A stretch of 49,394 bases of DNA. Source: Gallionella sp. Lineage in GTDB: Bacteria; Pseudomonadota; Gammaproteobacteria; Burkholderiales; Gallionellaceae. The notes under the pieces were generated by a model. That model was not told the DNA's origin, searched no databases, and worked only from the letters and a program-made list of their open reading frames with translations. Below are positions 21,915-29,658 of this stretch, in pieces. Within the stretch, counting starts at the first letter, position 1. Each line of letters starts with the position of its first letter. A program made the position numbers and the translations under genes. The DNA is taken from assembly GCA_030645955.1 (NCBI GenBank), contig JAUSMR010000092.1, positions 1 to 49,394 of the forward strand, given 5' to 3'.

Positions 21915-22045
21915 AGTACATGCGGGGCATAAATGAGCCCCCGTCGGGTTGCCGGCTGGGATTACAAGTCCTGCCTATTGCCAGTGACCTGTAAAATTAA
22001 TTATTATTTTGCGACTGTGTATGGCTAAAAACTGGGAGTAATAAA

Positions 22046-22780
22046 ATGAAAGAATTAACTTGGTCTAGCCTGGAAAATCTCGCCTTGCCCGTTAAGGCAC
22101 TATTTACCGGTTACCTGCTCGTCGTTGGCCTGGGCTTGCTGATGGCAGGCGGGCAAATCATGCTGACTCACGGAATGGCGGACGGCAAACTTGGGTTGTC
22201 GATAGATGATCTGGTGTACAGCTATTTCGGAGATCGTGAAGGTTCAAAGCTGGAAGCCAAACTCAACGGATCAATGAAAGATAACGCACCTCCCGAGGCC
22301 AGGCTGGTAATGATCAAATGGGCTCGTGCAGAGGCACCGGAAGGCGAGTGGGAGACGAAGATCAAGCCGCTTACCGATCAGTATTGTGTTGCCTGCCATG
22401 CAAACATGCCCGGTTTAACCAATATTGGTGAAAAGGACCTGATGATCAAGGTGGCAGCGATTGATAAAGGGGCAAGCTTAACCACGCTGACCAGGGTTTC
22501 GCACATTCATTTATTCGGCATTGCATTCATCTTCTTCTTTATCGGCCTGATCTTCAGTTTTGCCACGGGATTCAGTCCAATCGTCAAGGCATTGCTGATC
22601 TTCACCCCCTTCATGTTCCTGATTATCGATATTGCAGCCTGGTGGCTAACCAAGATACACCCGGGCTTTGCCTGGCTGGTGATGATCGGGGGGATGGGCT
22701 ACAGCATCGCGTCGACAGTGATGATTTTCTCGTCTCTCTACCAGATGTGTATAAAGCCGTTCAGGGCAAAAACAGCCTGA
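22046..22780 (+). CDS. Membrane-bound monohaem c-type cytochrome
   Basis: A 244-residue protein with one haem c motif CVACH (C114, C117, H118) in a periplasmic domain between a first membrane segment (about residues 17-40) and three later ones (about 152-175, 181-200, 207-230). The segment SHIHLFGIAF (residues 152-161) puts two histidines at the membrane face. I do not recognise a named family. GGGAG lies before the ATG. It is followed after 58 bases, on the same strand, by an FAD-linked dehydrogenase, so it may pass electrons between that enzyme and the respiratory chain. Function is inference. Confidence 0.75.
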   Translation: MKELTWSSLENLALPVKALFTGYLLVVGLGLLMAGGQIMLTHGMADGKLGLSIDDLVYSYFGDREGSKLEAKLNGSMKDNAPPEARLVMIKWARAEAPEGEWETKIKPLTDQYCVACHANMPGLTNIGEKDLMIKVAAIDKGASLTTLTRVSHIHLFGIAFIFFFIGLIFSFATGFSPIVKALLIFTPFMFLIIDIAAWWLTKIHPGFAWLVMIGGMGYSIASTVMIFSSLYQMCIKPFRAKTA

Positions 22781-22838
22781 TCTTCATGGCTGTCATTCAA
22801 TAAACTGTTGCCATGCTATTTCAATTCTGATTCCAGGT

Positions 22839-24242
22839 ATGGCAACAGATTTTCTTTGCGCCGCCGCCGCCATCGTTGGTAATGAAGCATTGTTGTACGG
22901 CGAGAAGGCTGCGCCGTATTACGCCGACAAGCGCGGGCGCTATTCGGGCAACGCGCTGGCGGTGGTGTTTCCATCGGACACGCAGCAGGTCGCGGAAATG
23001 GTAAGGCTGTGCGCCGCGAATCAAATCGTCATCGTGCCGCAGGGCGGCAATACCAGTTTGTGCGGCGCGTCGGTTCCCCTGTCTGAAGGCAGGCAAATTG
23101 TGCTGAACCTGTCGCGCATGAAGCGCATCCGCGCAATTGACCCGGTAAATTACACCATGACCGTCGAGGCGGGTTGCACGCTGGCCAGTGTGCGCGAGGC
23201 GGCGGAAAGGAATAACCGCCTGTTTCCGCTCGAACTGACGGCGACCCTGGACTATTGCGAGATCGGCGGCAACCTGTCCACCAATGCTGGCGGCAACGGC
23301 GTGTTGCGCTACGGCAATGCGCGCGACCTGGTGCTGGGTCTGGAAGTGGTGCTGCCGGACGGGCGCATCTGGAACGGCCTGCGCAGCCTGCGCAAGGACA
23401 ACTCCGGCTATGATTTGAAGCACCTGTTTATCGGCGCGGAAGGCACGCTGGGCATCATCACCGCCGCCGTGCTGAAGCTGTTCCCGCGCCCGCAATCCAC
23501 CGCCACCGCCTGCGTGGCAATCACCGATCCCGCAATCGCCGTACGCCTGCTGGCGCATATCCGCGCCACCTGCGGCGACACCCTGAGCGCTTTCGAGATC
23601 ATTTCGCGCAGTTGCCTGGATATTGTGCTCAGGCACATTTCCGGAACCGCCGAACCGTTTGTCAGGCACTACGAATATTATCTGCTGATCCAGTCGAGTG
23701 ATGTGCTGCAGCGCCCGCTGGATGACGCGCTGCGCAGCGCGATACAAAGTTTCGGCGCGGACATTCCGGAGTTCGCCGTCACCACCGATGCCGATGCGGC
23801 GGAAAACTGGTGGAAGCTGCGCAAGAATATCAGCGACGCGCAAAAGCGTGACGGCATCAGCATCAAGCACGACATCTCCGTGCCGGTCAGCCGCGTGGCA
23901 GAATTCATCGCGCGCGCCGATGCCGCAATGCACTCCGCGTTTCCTGGCATCCGCGTCGTGGCGTTCGGGCATATGGGCGACGGCAACATCCACTACAACG
24001 TCTCGATGCCGGATGCCGGACAGAACGAGATATTCATCGCGCAACAGGAGGGGGCGGTGAACAAACTGGTTTATCAAGTGGTGCGAGAACTGGGCGGCAG
24101 CATCAGCGCCGAACACGGCCTGGGGCAACTCAAGCGCGAAATCATCCGCGAATACAAAAATCCATTGGAACTGGAATTGATGCGCAACATCAAGCAGACC
24201 CTCGATCCGCACGGGCTGATGAATCCCGGCAAGGTTCTGTAG
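22839..24242 (+). CDS. FAD-linked 2-hydroxyacid dehydrogenase (GlcD/D2HGDH type)
   Basis: A 467-residue flavoprotein. The N-terminal half is a PCMH-type FAD-binding domain (VVFPSDTQQVAEMVRLC, then IVPQGGNTSLCGASVP and GGNLSTNAGGNGVLRYGNARD); the C-terminal half is the FAD-oxidase C domain with KHDISVPVS, FGHMGDGNIHYNVSMP and SAEHGLGQLKR, the metal/substrate-binding histidines of the D-lactate / D-2-hydroxyglutarate dehydrogenase family. It ends MNPGKVL, typical. The substrate cannot be fixed. Its TAG stop (24240-24242) lies inside the first bases of a repeat element. Confidence 0.85.
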   Translation: MATDFLCAAAAIVGNEALLYGEKAAPYYADKRGRYSGNALAVVFPSDTQQVAEMVRLCAANQIVIVPQGGNTSLCGASVPLSEGRQIVLNLSRMKRIRAIDPVNYTMTVEAGCTLASVREAAERNNRLFPLELTATLDYCEIGGNLSTNAGGNGVLRYGNARDLVLGLEVVLPDGRIWNGLRSLRKDNSGYDLKHLFIGAEGTLGIITAAVLKLFPRPQSTATACVAITDPAIAVRLLAHIRATCGDTLSAFEIISRSCLDIVLRHISGTAEPFVRHYEYYLLIQSSDVLQRPLDDALRSAIQSFGADIPEFAVTTDADAAENWWKLRKNISDAQKRDGISIKHDISVPVSRVAEFIARADAAMHSAFPGIRVVAFGHMGDGNIHYNVSMPDAGQNEIFIAQQEGAVNKLVYQVVRELGGSISAEHGLGQLKREIIREYKNPLELELMRNIKQTLDPHGLMNPGKVL

Positions 24243-24348
24243 CCTGGATGGCGCCCTTCGACAGGCTCAGGACAGGCTCGCAGAATCCGGGGAAGCAGTG
24301 TACGTAACAAAAACTCTCCCGGATTTCATTGCATTCCATCCGGGCTAC
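24239..24348 (+). repeat. GTAGCCCGGATG-ended palindromic element, copy 1 (interrupted)
   Basis: Ends GTAGCCTGGATG (24239-24250) and CATCCGGGCTAC (24337-24348) are inverted copies with one mismatch. The right part, CCCGGATTTCATTGCATTCC and on, matches copy 2 at 25230-25313 with one change. The left part is interrupted by a CTTCGACAGGCTCAG repeat (24254-24271), making it longer than copy 2 (110 against 84 bases). It supplies the stop codon of the gene before it. Confidence 0.85.
24254..24271 (+). repeat. Dispersed CTTCGACAGGCTCAG repeat nested in another element
   Basis: CCCTTCGACAGGCTCAGG, identical over 18 bases with the copy in ssb (21851-21868) and followed by ACAGGC. It splits the left half of the GTAGCCCGGATG element. 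Confidence 0.85.
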
Positions 24349-24387
24349 ACTCGTTTTTAGTCAAGGCAGTGAATAAAGGAGACACAC

Positions 24388-25212
24388 ATGGCAGCTCAAC
24401 CTGAAATAACCAACATGGCTTTATTCTGCGATTTCGAAAACGTGGCGCTCGGCGTGCGCGATGCGAAATACGCGCAGTTCGACATCAAGAAAGTGCTGGA
24501 ACGTCTGCTGCTCAAGGGCAGCATCGTCGTCAAGAAAGCCTATTGCGACTGGGACCGCTACAAGGAATTCAAGGCGACGATGCACGAAGCGGCCTTCGAG
24601 CTGATCGAGATTCCGCATGTTCGCCAGTCTGGAAAGAACTCGGCCGATATCCGCATGGTCGTGGATGCGCTCGATCTTTGCTATACCAAAGCCCATGTGG
24701 ACACCTTCGTCATCATCAGCGGCGACTCGGATTTCTCGCCGCTGGTTTCCAAGCTGCGCGAGAACAACAAGTACGTGATCGGCATCGGCGTGAAGGACTC
24801 GACGTCGGACTTGCTGAGCGCCAATTGCGACGAGTTCATTTTTTACGACGATCTGGTGCGCGCGCAGGAAGCGAAAAAGAAACAGGCAGCCAAGAAGGCG
24901 CCTGCCAAGCCAACCACCGGAACGGCGAAATCCGCCGAAGCGAAGAGCGAAGACGACAGGCGTCAGGAAGCGCTCGATTTCATCGTCGAAACTGTCGAGG
25001 CACTGATCGCCGAACGCGGTTCCGATGAAAAGATCTGGGGTTCGATGGTCAAGACGACCATGCAGCGCCGCATGCCGGGATTTACCGAATCTTCGTACGG
25101 GTATCGTTCGTTCAAGGAATTGGTGGAAGACGCGCAGAAGCACAAATTGCTGTTGGTAGTGCGCGACGAGAAGTCGGGGCAGTACACCATTCGGTTGCCT
25201 GCGGCAGATTAA
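24388..25212 (+). CDS. NYN-domain protein with C-terminal LOTUS/OST-HTH-like domain
   Basis: A 274-residue protein. Residues about 8-155 form a NYN (PIN-like) nuclease fold: MALFCDFENV with the first acidic residue, NSADIRMVVDALDL and TFVIISGDSDFSPLVSKLRE with the later acidic residues. A lysine- and alanine-rich linker (about 160-195) leads to a winged-helix part (about 200-270: YRSFKELVEDAQKHKLLLVV) of the OST-HTH/LOTUS kind. Such proteins are thought to bind or cut RNA; the target is unknown. AAAGGAG precedes the ATG. The gene stands alone between two copies of the GTAGCCCGGATG element. Confidence 0.8.
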   Translation: MAAQPEITNMALFCDFENVALGVRDAKYAQFDIKKVLERLLLKGSIVVKKAYCDWDRYKEFKATMHEAAFELIEIPHVRQSGKNSADIRMVVDALDLCYTKAHVDTFVIISGDSDFSPLVSKLRENNKYVIGIGVKDSTSDLLSANCDEFIFYDDLVRAQEAKKKQAAKKAPAKPTTGTAKSAEAKSEDDRRQEALDFIVETVEALIAERGSDEKIWGSMVKTTMQRRMPGFTESSYGYRSFKELVEDAQKHKLLLVVRDEKSGQYTIRLPAAD

Positions 25213-25229
25213 CGATTAACGAACTGGGC

Positions 25230-25313
25230 GTAGCCCGGATGCAGCGCAGCGGAATCCGGGGGGTGTGAGTGCCAGAGAATGTCCCGGATTACATTGCATT
25301 CCATCCGGGCTAC
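25230..25313 (+). repeat. GTAGCCCGGATG-ended palindromic element, copy 2 (intact)
   Basis: Perfect inverted ends GTAGCCCGGATG (25230-25241) and CATCCGGGCTAC (25302-25313), 84 bases in total. It begins 17 bases after the NYN gene; copy 1 lies 40 bases before that gene. Within the gap 25213-25580 there is no gene: it holds this element, the argS promoter and compound element B. Confidence 0.85.
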
Positions 25314-25371
25314 CCCGGCATAATCCTTCTCAAGATCACAACCCATCCATATCAATCGCGGAATGGCGAGA

Positions 25372-25380
25372 TGATATAAT
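25372..25380 (+). promoter_or_regulatory. Extended -10 promoter of argS
   Basis: TGATATAAT (TG at 25372-25373, TATAAT at 25375-25380) with a CCGCGCC discriminator. No good -35 hexamer at the right distance, which extended -10 promoters can do without. It implies an argS leader of about 190 bases containing repeat element B. Confidence 0.5.
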
Positions 25381-25443
25381 CCGCGCCTCTCTAACGGGCA
25401 TGGCGATGATGCCACCCCTGATAATTAAACTTGCTGCCCGTTT

Positions 25444-25535
25444 CCCCTCTCCCCAACCCTGGTGAGACAACTAGCCATTCGACTAAGCCCGCAAGCGGGC
25501 AAGTCGCTGGTTATCTCCCACGAGGGGGAGAGGGG
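25444..25535 (+). repeat. Nested compound hairpin element, copy B, in the argS leader
   Basis: Three nested stems: CCCCTCTCCCC (25444-25454) with GGGGAGAGGGG (25525-25535); ACTAGCCATTCGACTAA (25470-25486) imperfectly with CAAGTCGCTGGTTA (25500-25513); and GCCCGC/GCGGGC (25487-25492, 25495-25500) at the tip. The two middle blocks are identical with copy A at 21297-21391. Confidence 0.85.
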
Positions 25536-25580
25536 ACAAACGAATCGCTGCGCGAATTTTACGATTACTGGTGCCGTTTC

Positions 25581-27257
25581 ATGTCTGCCGTATTGAATTT
25601 CAAATCCCATTTGTCCGAATTGTTCGCGCAGGCTTTGCGTGAGGTCGCGCCTGACGCCACTCAAACCGAGATCCTGATCGAGCGTCCCAAGCTGGCCACA
25701 CATGGCGATTACGCCTGTAACCTGGCGATGCAGCTGGCGAAGCCGCTGCGCAAGCCGCCGCGCGATATCGCGAATGCGTTGATTGCGGCGTTGCCGGAAT
25801 CCGACGTTATCGAGAAGCTGGAGATCGCCGGGGCGGGGTTCATCAATGTGTTCATCACCACCGCAGCCAAGCAGGGTGTGGTGCACGGCGTGTTGCAGGC
25901 TGGGGCGGGCTACGGCCACGTGCATCTCGGCGCGGGGCGCAAGGTGCAGGTGGAGTTCGTTTCTGCCAATCCGACCGGGCCGCTGCATGTGGGGCATGGG
26001 CGCGGCGCGGCGGTGGGCGATTGTTTGTGCAACGTGTTGCATGCGGCGGGCTGGAATGTGACGCGCGAGTTTTACTACAACGATGCGGGCGTGCAGATCG
26101 ATAACCTGATGAACTCGGTGCGGTTGCGCTGCCTGGGTATCACACCTGACGATCCATCCTGGCCGGAGGCGGGCTATCGCGGCGATTACATCGCGGATAT
26201 CGCCCAGGCTTTTCTTGAAAAAGAGACGGTGGAGGCGGACGATCAGCATGTGCACGCCTCCGGCGATGTGAACGATGCCGAGGCGATCCGCCATTTCGCG
26301 GTGGCGTATCTGCGCCGCGAACAGGATCTCGATTTGCGCGCCTTCGAGGTGGAGTTCGATGTGTTCTCGCTGGAATCCGCCTTGTATTCGGATGGCAAGG
26401 TGGAGGAGACGGTCAGAAAGCTGATTGCGAGCGGACACACCTATGAACAGGACGATGCGCTGTGGCTGCGCACTACCGGTTTCGGCGACGATAAAGACCG
26501 GGTGATGCGCAAGAGCGATGGCACCTACACTTATTTTGTGCCGGACGTGGCCTATCATCTGGACAAGTGGCGGCGCGGATTTACCCGCGTCATCAACGAG
26601 CAGGGTGCGGATCATCACAGCACGATCACCCGTGTAAGAGCGGGGTTGCAGGCGCTGGATGCCGGCATCCCGCAAGGATGGCCGGACTATGTGCTGCACC
26701 AGATGGTGACGGTGCTGCGCAACGGCCAGGAGGTAAAGATATCCAAGCGGGCCGGGAGCTACGTTACGCTGCGCGATCTGATCGACGAAGTAGGGTGCGA
26801 CGCGACACGCTATTTTCTCGCGGCGCGCCACCCGGATTCGCAACTGGTGTTCGACATCGATCTGGCGAAATCAAAGAGTAACGATAACCCGGTGTACTAT
26901 ATTCAATACGCACACGCCCGTATCAGCGCGGTGCTGGCGCAATGGGGCGGAGAGCGGCAAGCCTTGCTGCATGCTGATGTCGAGCTATTGAATAGCGAAT
27001 ACGAAACGGCCTTGTTGCAACAGATGATCGATTATCCGCAAGTGATCGAAAATGCCGCGCTCGATCTGGCGCCGCACCTGATCGCTTTTTATCTGAAGGA
27101 CTTGGCGGCGGATTTTCACAGCTACTATAATGCATCGCGCTTCCTGGTTGAGGACGAAGCGGTCAAGCTGGCGCGGCTGGCGTTGATTGCCGCGACGGCA
27201 CAAGTAATTCGCAATGGTTTGGCAATGCTCGGTGTGAGTGCTCCGGAAAAAATGTAG
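25581..27257 (+). CDS. argS: Arginyl-tRNA synthetase
   Basis: Class I synthetase that charges tRNA-Arg. From the ATG at 25581 it is 558 residues (usual 550-590), starting [19 protein letters not shown]. The class I HIGH-type motif is in [20 protein letters not shown] (about residues 131-150) and the catalytic-domain segment [19 protein letters not shown] follows; KMSKS-like KISKRAG lies near residue 390. A longer frame from 25431 runs through repeat element B and is spurious. The last codons (ATG TAG) are the first unit of a 13-base tandem repeat. Followed by a SPOR-protein gene and dsbA, a typical betaproteobacterial order. Confidence 0.97.
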   Translation: MSAVLNFKSHLSELFAQALREVAPDATQTEILIERPKLATHGDYACNLAMQLAKPLRKPPRDIANALIAALPESDVIEKLEIAGAGFINVFITTAAKQGVVHGVLQAGAGYGHVHLGAGRKVQVEFVSANPTGPLHVGHGRGAAVGDCLCNVLHAAGWNVTREFYYNDAGVQIDNLMNSVRLRCLGITPDDPSWPEAGYRGDYIADIAQAFLEKETVEADDQHVHASGDVNDAEAIRHFAVAYLRREQDLDLRAFEVEFDVFSLESALYSDGKVEETVRKLIASGHTYEQDDALWLRTTGFGDDKDRVMRKSDGTYTYFVPDVAYHLDKWRRGFTRVINEQGADHHSTITRVRAGLQALDAGIPQGWPDYVLHQMVTVLRNGQEVKISKRAGSYVTLRDLIDEVGCDATRYFLAARHPDSQLVFDIDLAKSKSNDNPVYYIQYAHARISAVLAQWGGERQALLHADVELLNSEYETALLQQMIDYPQVIENAALDLAPHLIAFYLKDLAADFHSYYNASRFLVEDEAVKLARLALIAATAQVIRNGLAMLGVSAPEKM

Positions 27258-27303
27258 AGCGAAAATGTAACGAAAAGATGTAACGAAAAGATGTAACGAA
27301 AAG
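27252..27303 (+). repeat. 13-base tandem repeat of ATG-TAA units
   Basis: Four units of 13 bases begin at 27252, 27265, 27278 and 27291. The first is the ATGTAG end of argS; the next three each begin ATGTAA and continue CGAAAAG or close to it. The SPOR-protein ATG (27317) follows AAAAGGAACAG. Each unit is a start codon directly followed by a stop codon. Confidence 0.85.
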
Positions 27304-27316
27304 GAACAGATAAAAC

Positions 27317-27946
27317 ATGAGCAGAAACACAGGCAACAAACCCGCTGCATCGCGCAATGGCGTTAATCCGTTATGGACCGGTATTTTCGTTGGCTTGGTG
27401 GTCGGTGTTGGCATGGCTGCCGGATTAACCTGGTATCTGATGAAGTCTCCCAGCCCCTTTCTGCAAAAAGAGCAGATGACGGTCAATCCGCCGGCAGATG
27501 CTGTAAAGCCTGTCGTGCCCGCCGAAACCGCGACATCCGGTTCTAAATCGCCAACGGCGGCTTCCGGCGAAAGCAACGGCAAGCCACGTTTTGAATTCTA
27601 CAAAGTGCTGACCGACAAACAGGATGCGACTATCGCTGCACCGTCCAAGCGTGCCGACAAATCTAAAGCGCCGGACGCAAAGCCAGCGGACACCAAGCCG
27701 ACTGTCGCCTATGAGCCGCATCTTCTGCAGGCGGGTTCTTTCCCCAAGGCGGATGATGCCGAAAAACTCAAAGCCAAACTTGCTTTACTGGGTGTCGAAG
27801 CAAGCGTTCAGTCCGCGACCATCCCCGATAAAGGTGTTTGGTACCGCGTGCGCCTGGGACCATACAAAAGTGCTGAAGAGTTGAGCAGTGCGCGCAGTTT
27901 TTTGAAACAAAACGGGGTGGACAGCACTCCAATCCGGGCGCAATAA
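27317..27946 (+). CDS. SPOR-domain membrane protein (FtsN/DedD-like)
   Basis: A 209-residue bitopic inner-membrane protein: a short basic cytoplasmic start, one membrane segment (about residues 19-42: LWTGIFVGLVVGVGMAAGLT), a proline- and lysine-rich periplasmic linker and a C-terminal SPOR domain (about 132-207: PHLLQAGSFPKADDAEKLKA). SPOR domains bind glycan strands stripped of side peptides at the division site, so a role in septation is likely. It follows argS by 59 bases and precedes dsbA. Confidence 0.85.
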   Translation: MSRNTGNKPAASRNGVNPLWTGIFVGLVVGVGMAAGLTWYLMKSPSPFLQKEQMTVNPPADAVKPVVPAETATSGSKSPTAASGESNGKPRFEFYKVLTDKQDATIAAPSKRADKSKAPDAKPADTKPTVAYEPHLLQAGSFPKADDAEKLKAKLALLGVEASVQSATIPDKGVWYRVRLGPYKSAEELSSARSFLKQNGVDSTPIRAQ

Positions 27947-28066
27947 ATACCGGCAGCGGGTACGCCCATATAATGAATACCGCATCTCTATTATTTTCGC
28001 CAAGTTCGGGGGTATTGATATTCATATCTCTGCAGCGCATTGAACATTATTACTAAGGAGCAATTT

Positions 28067-28693
28067 ATGAAAAATTTGATTAAAAGCCTGGTTGTTGCGG
28101 CATTATTGTTGGTTGGTGGCACGCCGCTCGTCGCAGCGGAGCTGGGCAAAGATTACAAAATATTGAGCACCGCGCAGCCGACCAGCGGCAATAAAATTGA
28201 AGTGCTGGAATTCTTTTTCTACGGTTGTTCGCATTGTTACGATCTTCACAAACCGTTGAGCGCGTGGGAGAAGACCATTCCCAAGGATGTCGAGTTGATC
28301 TACGTGCCAACTATATATCGCGAGTCAATGGAACCGTTGGGACGGGCTTTTTTCGCGCTGGAAAGTCTGGGGCAGGATCGCCAGCTGCACGACGCGCTGT
28401 ACCGTGCAATGAATGTGGACAACATGACAATGCATGATGAGGCTGCCATCAGCGATTTTGTGGCCAGGAACGGCGTGGATCGCGCAAAATTCTCCGCCGC
28501 TTACAACTCTTTCTCCATGCAGAGCAAAGTGACCCGCGCCAAGCAAATGATCCGCAGCTATGGCATCGCCGGCACGCCCACTTTGGTAGTGGACGGTAAA
28601 TATCTGATTACCGGCCTGATTCCAGCGGACACCATCCGCGTGCTGAACGAGGTGATTGTGATGGCACGCAAGGCACGATCCGGGAAAAAGTAA
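28067..28693 (+). CDS. dsbA: Thiol:disulfide interchange protein DsbA
   Basis: Periplasmic oxidase that puts disulfide bonds into exported proteins. The 208-residue product has a signal peptide (MKNLIKSLVVAALLLVGGTP, cleavage near VAA-EL), a thioredoxin fold with the active site C54-S-H-C57 (E. coli has CPHC) and the cis-proline loop GIAGTPTLVVDG. The ATG at 28067 has AAGGAG at the best distance; an upstream frame from 28040 is rejected. A TATAAT at 27969-27974 may be its own -10 box. Confidence 0.95.
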   Translation: MKNLIKSLVVAALLLVGGTPLVAAELGKDYKILSTAQPTSGNKIEVLEFFFYGCSHCYDLHKPLSAWEKTIPKDVELIYVPTIYRESMEPLGRAFFALESLGQDRQLHDALYRAMNVDNMTMHDEAAISDFVARNGVDRAKFSAAYNSFSMQSKVTRAKQMIRSYGIAGTPTLVVDGKYLITGLIPADTIRVLNEVIVMARKARSGKK

Positions 28694-28750
28694 AAGTTCG
28701 TCAGGGCAGGCAAAAAATACTGCATATTGGCTACGGTGAATAATGAAAAA

Positions 28751-29515
28751 ATGCCGCAGCGTGTAGTAATCAGTGGCGCGTCAAGTGGCATAGGTTTGGC
28801 ACTTGCGCGCCATTATCTTGAGCGCGGCGCAATCGTTGCCGTTTTCGCACGACGCGGCGAATTGCTGCAAACCCTTAGCGCAGAATTTAGCGACCGGGTC
28901 TTTTGCTACGAGCTGGATGTGCGCGATGCGCCTGCCGTGCAGAATGCGGCAAACGATTTCATCGCGCGTGCCGGCGGCCCTGACGTGGTGATCGCCAACG
29001 CCGGCGTGAGTGTTGGCACGCTCACCGAATACGCCGAAGACATCGATGCTTTCCAGCAAGTGCTGGATATCAATGTGCTGGGCATGGTGAAAACCTTTCA
29101 GCCTTTTGTTGCAGCGATGCGCGAAACCAGACAGGGGTCGCTGGTTGGCATTGCCAGTGTGGCAGGCTTTCGCGGGCTGCCTGGTGCGAGCGCCTATTCC
29201 GCCTCCAAGGCCGCAGCGATTTCCTATCTGGAATCCTTGCGCGTCGAGTTGCACGGTAGCGGGGTAAGGGTCATCACGATTTGTCCCGGCTACATCAAGA
29301 CCCCGATGACAGCTAACAATCCCTACGCAATGCCGTTCATGCTGGATGCCGAGGAGGCAGCAAAGCGCATGGCATATGCCATCGAGAGGGAAACCGCTTT
29401 CACCGTGATCCCGTGGCAAATGGGCTTGGTCGGGAGAGTGCTCAAATTCCTGCCACGCTGGATGTATGACCGGTTATTTGCCAAAGCGCCGCGCAAACCG
29501 CGCAAATATACTTAG
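28751..29515 (+). CDS. Short-chain dehydrogenase/reductase
   Basis: A classical SDR of 254 residues: nucleotide-binding GASSGIG near the start, the NAG motif (VVIANAGVS) and the catalytic YSASK with an upstream serine (IASVAGFRGLPGASAYSASK). The substrate is not evident. The start is uncertain: ATG at 28751 puts the family start MPQRVVISGASSG first; TTG at 28727 in the same frame would add eight residues. Its TAG stop (29513-29515) lies in the first bases of a 140-base repeat that separates it from the convergent gatB. Confidence 0.85.
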   Translation: MPQRVVISGASSGIGLALARHYLERGAIVAVFARRGELLQTLSAEFSDRVFCYELDVRDAPAVQNAANDFIARAGGPDVVIANAGVSVGTLTEYAEDIDAFQQVLDINVLGMVKTFQPFVAAMRETRQGSLVGIASVAGFRGLPGASAYSASKAAAISYLESLRVELHGSGVRVITICPGYIKTPMTANNPYAMPFMLDAEEAAKRMAYAIERETAFTVIPWQMGLVGRVLKFLPRWMYDRLFAKAPRKPRKYT

Positions 29516-29650
29516 GGAAACGCAGATTTATTCACTCAATCCGTCATTGCGAGCGAAGCGTGGCAATCCAGTTGTTGGATATCAAAAGAACTTCTGGATT
29601 GCCACGTCGCTACGCTCCTCGCAATGACGATTTAATCTGCGTTTCCTTAG
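29511..29650 (+). repeat. 140-base MITE-like element, copy 1
   Basis: Outer arms AGGGAAACGCAGATT (29514-29528) and AATCTGCGTTTCCTTA (29634-29649) pair almost perfectly; inner arms GCGAGCGAAGCGTGGCAATC (29549-29568) and a matching region ending in GCAATGACG (to 29629) form a long hairpin. A very similar copy is at 41373-41510. It lies between convergent SDR and gatB and contains the SDR stop codon. Confidence 0.9.
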
Positions 29651-29658
29651 GGCACCCT

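Noticed and set aside
22821..24212. 463-codon open frame on the minus strand
   Set aside because: Antisense to the FAD-linked dehydrogenase, which has clear domain motifs.
25431..25580. N-terminal extension of argS by 50 residues
   Set aside because: It is a translation of repeat element B and has no similarity to ArgS; the family start is at 25581.
27252..27303. CRISPR array
   Set aside because: The 13-base units are directly adjacent, with no spacers, and no cas genes are present.
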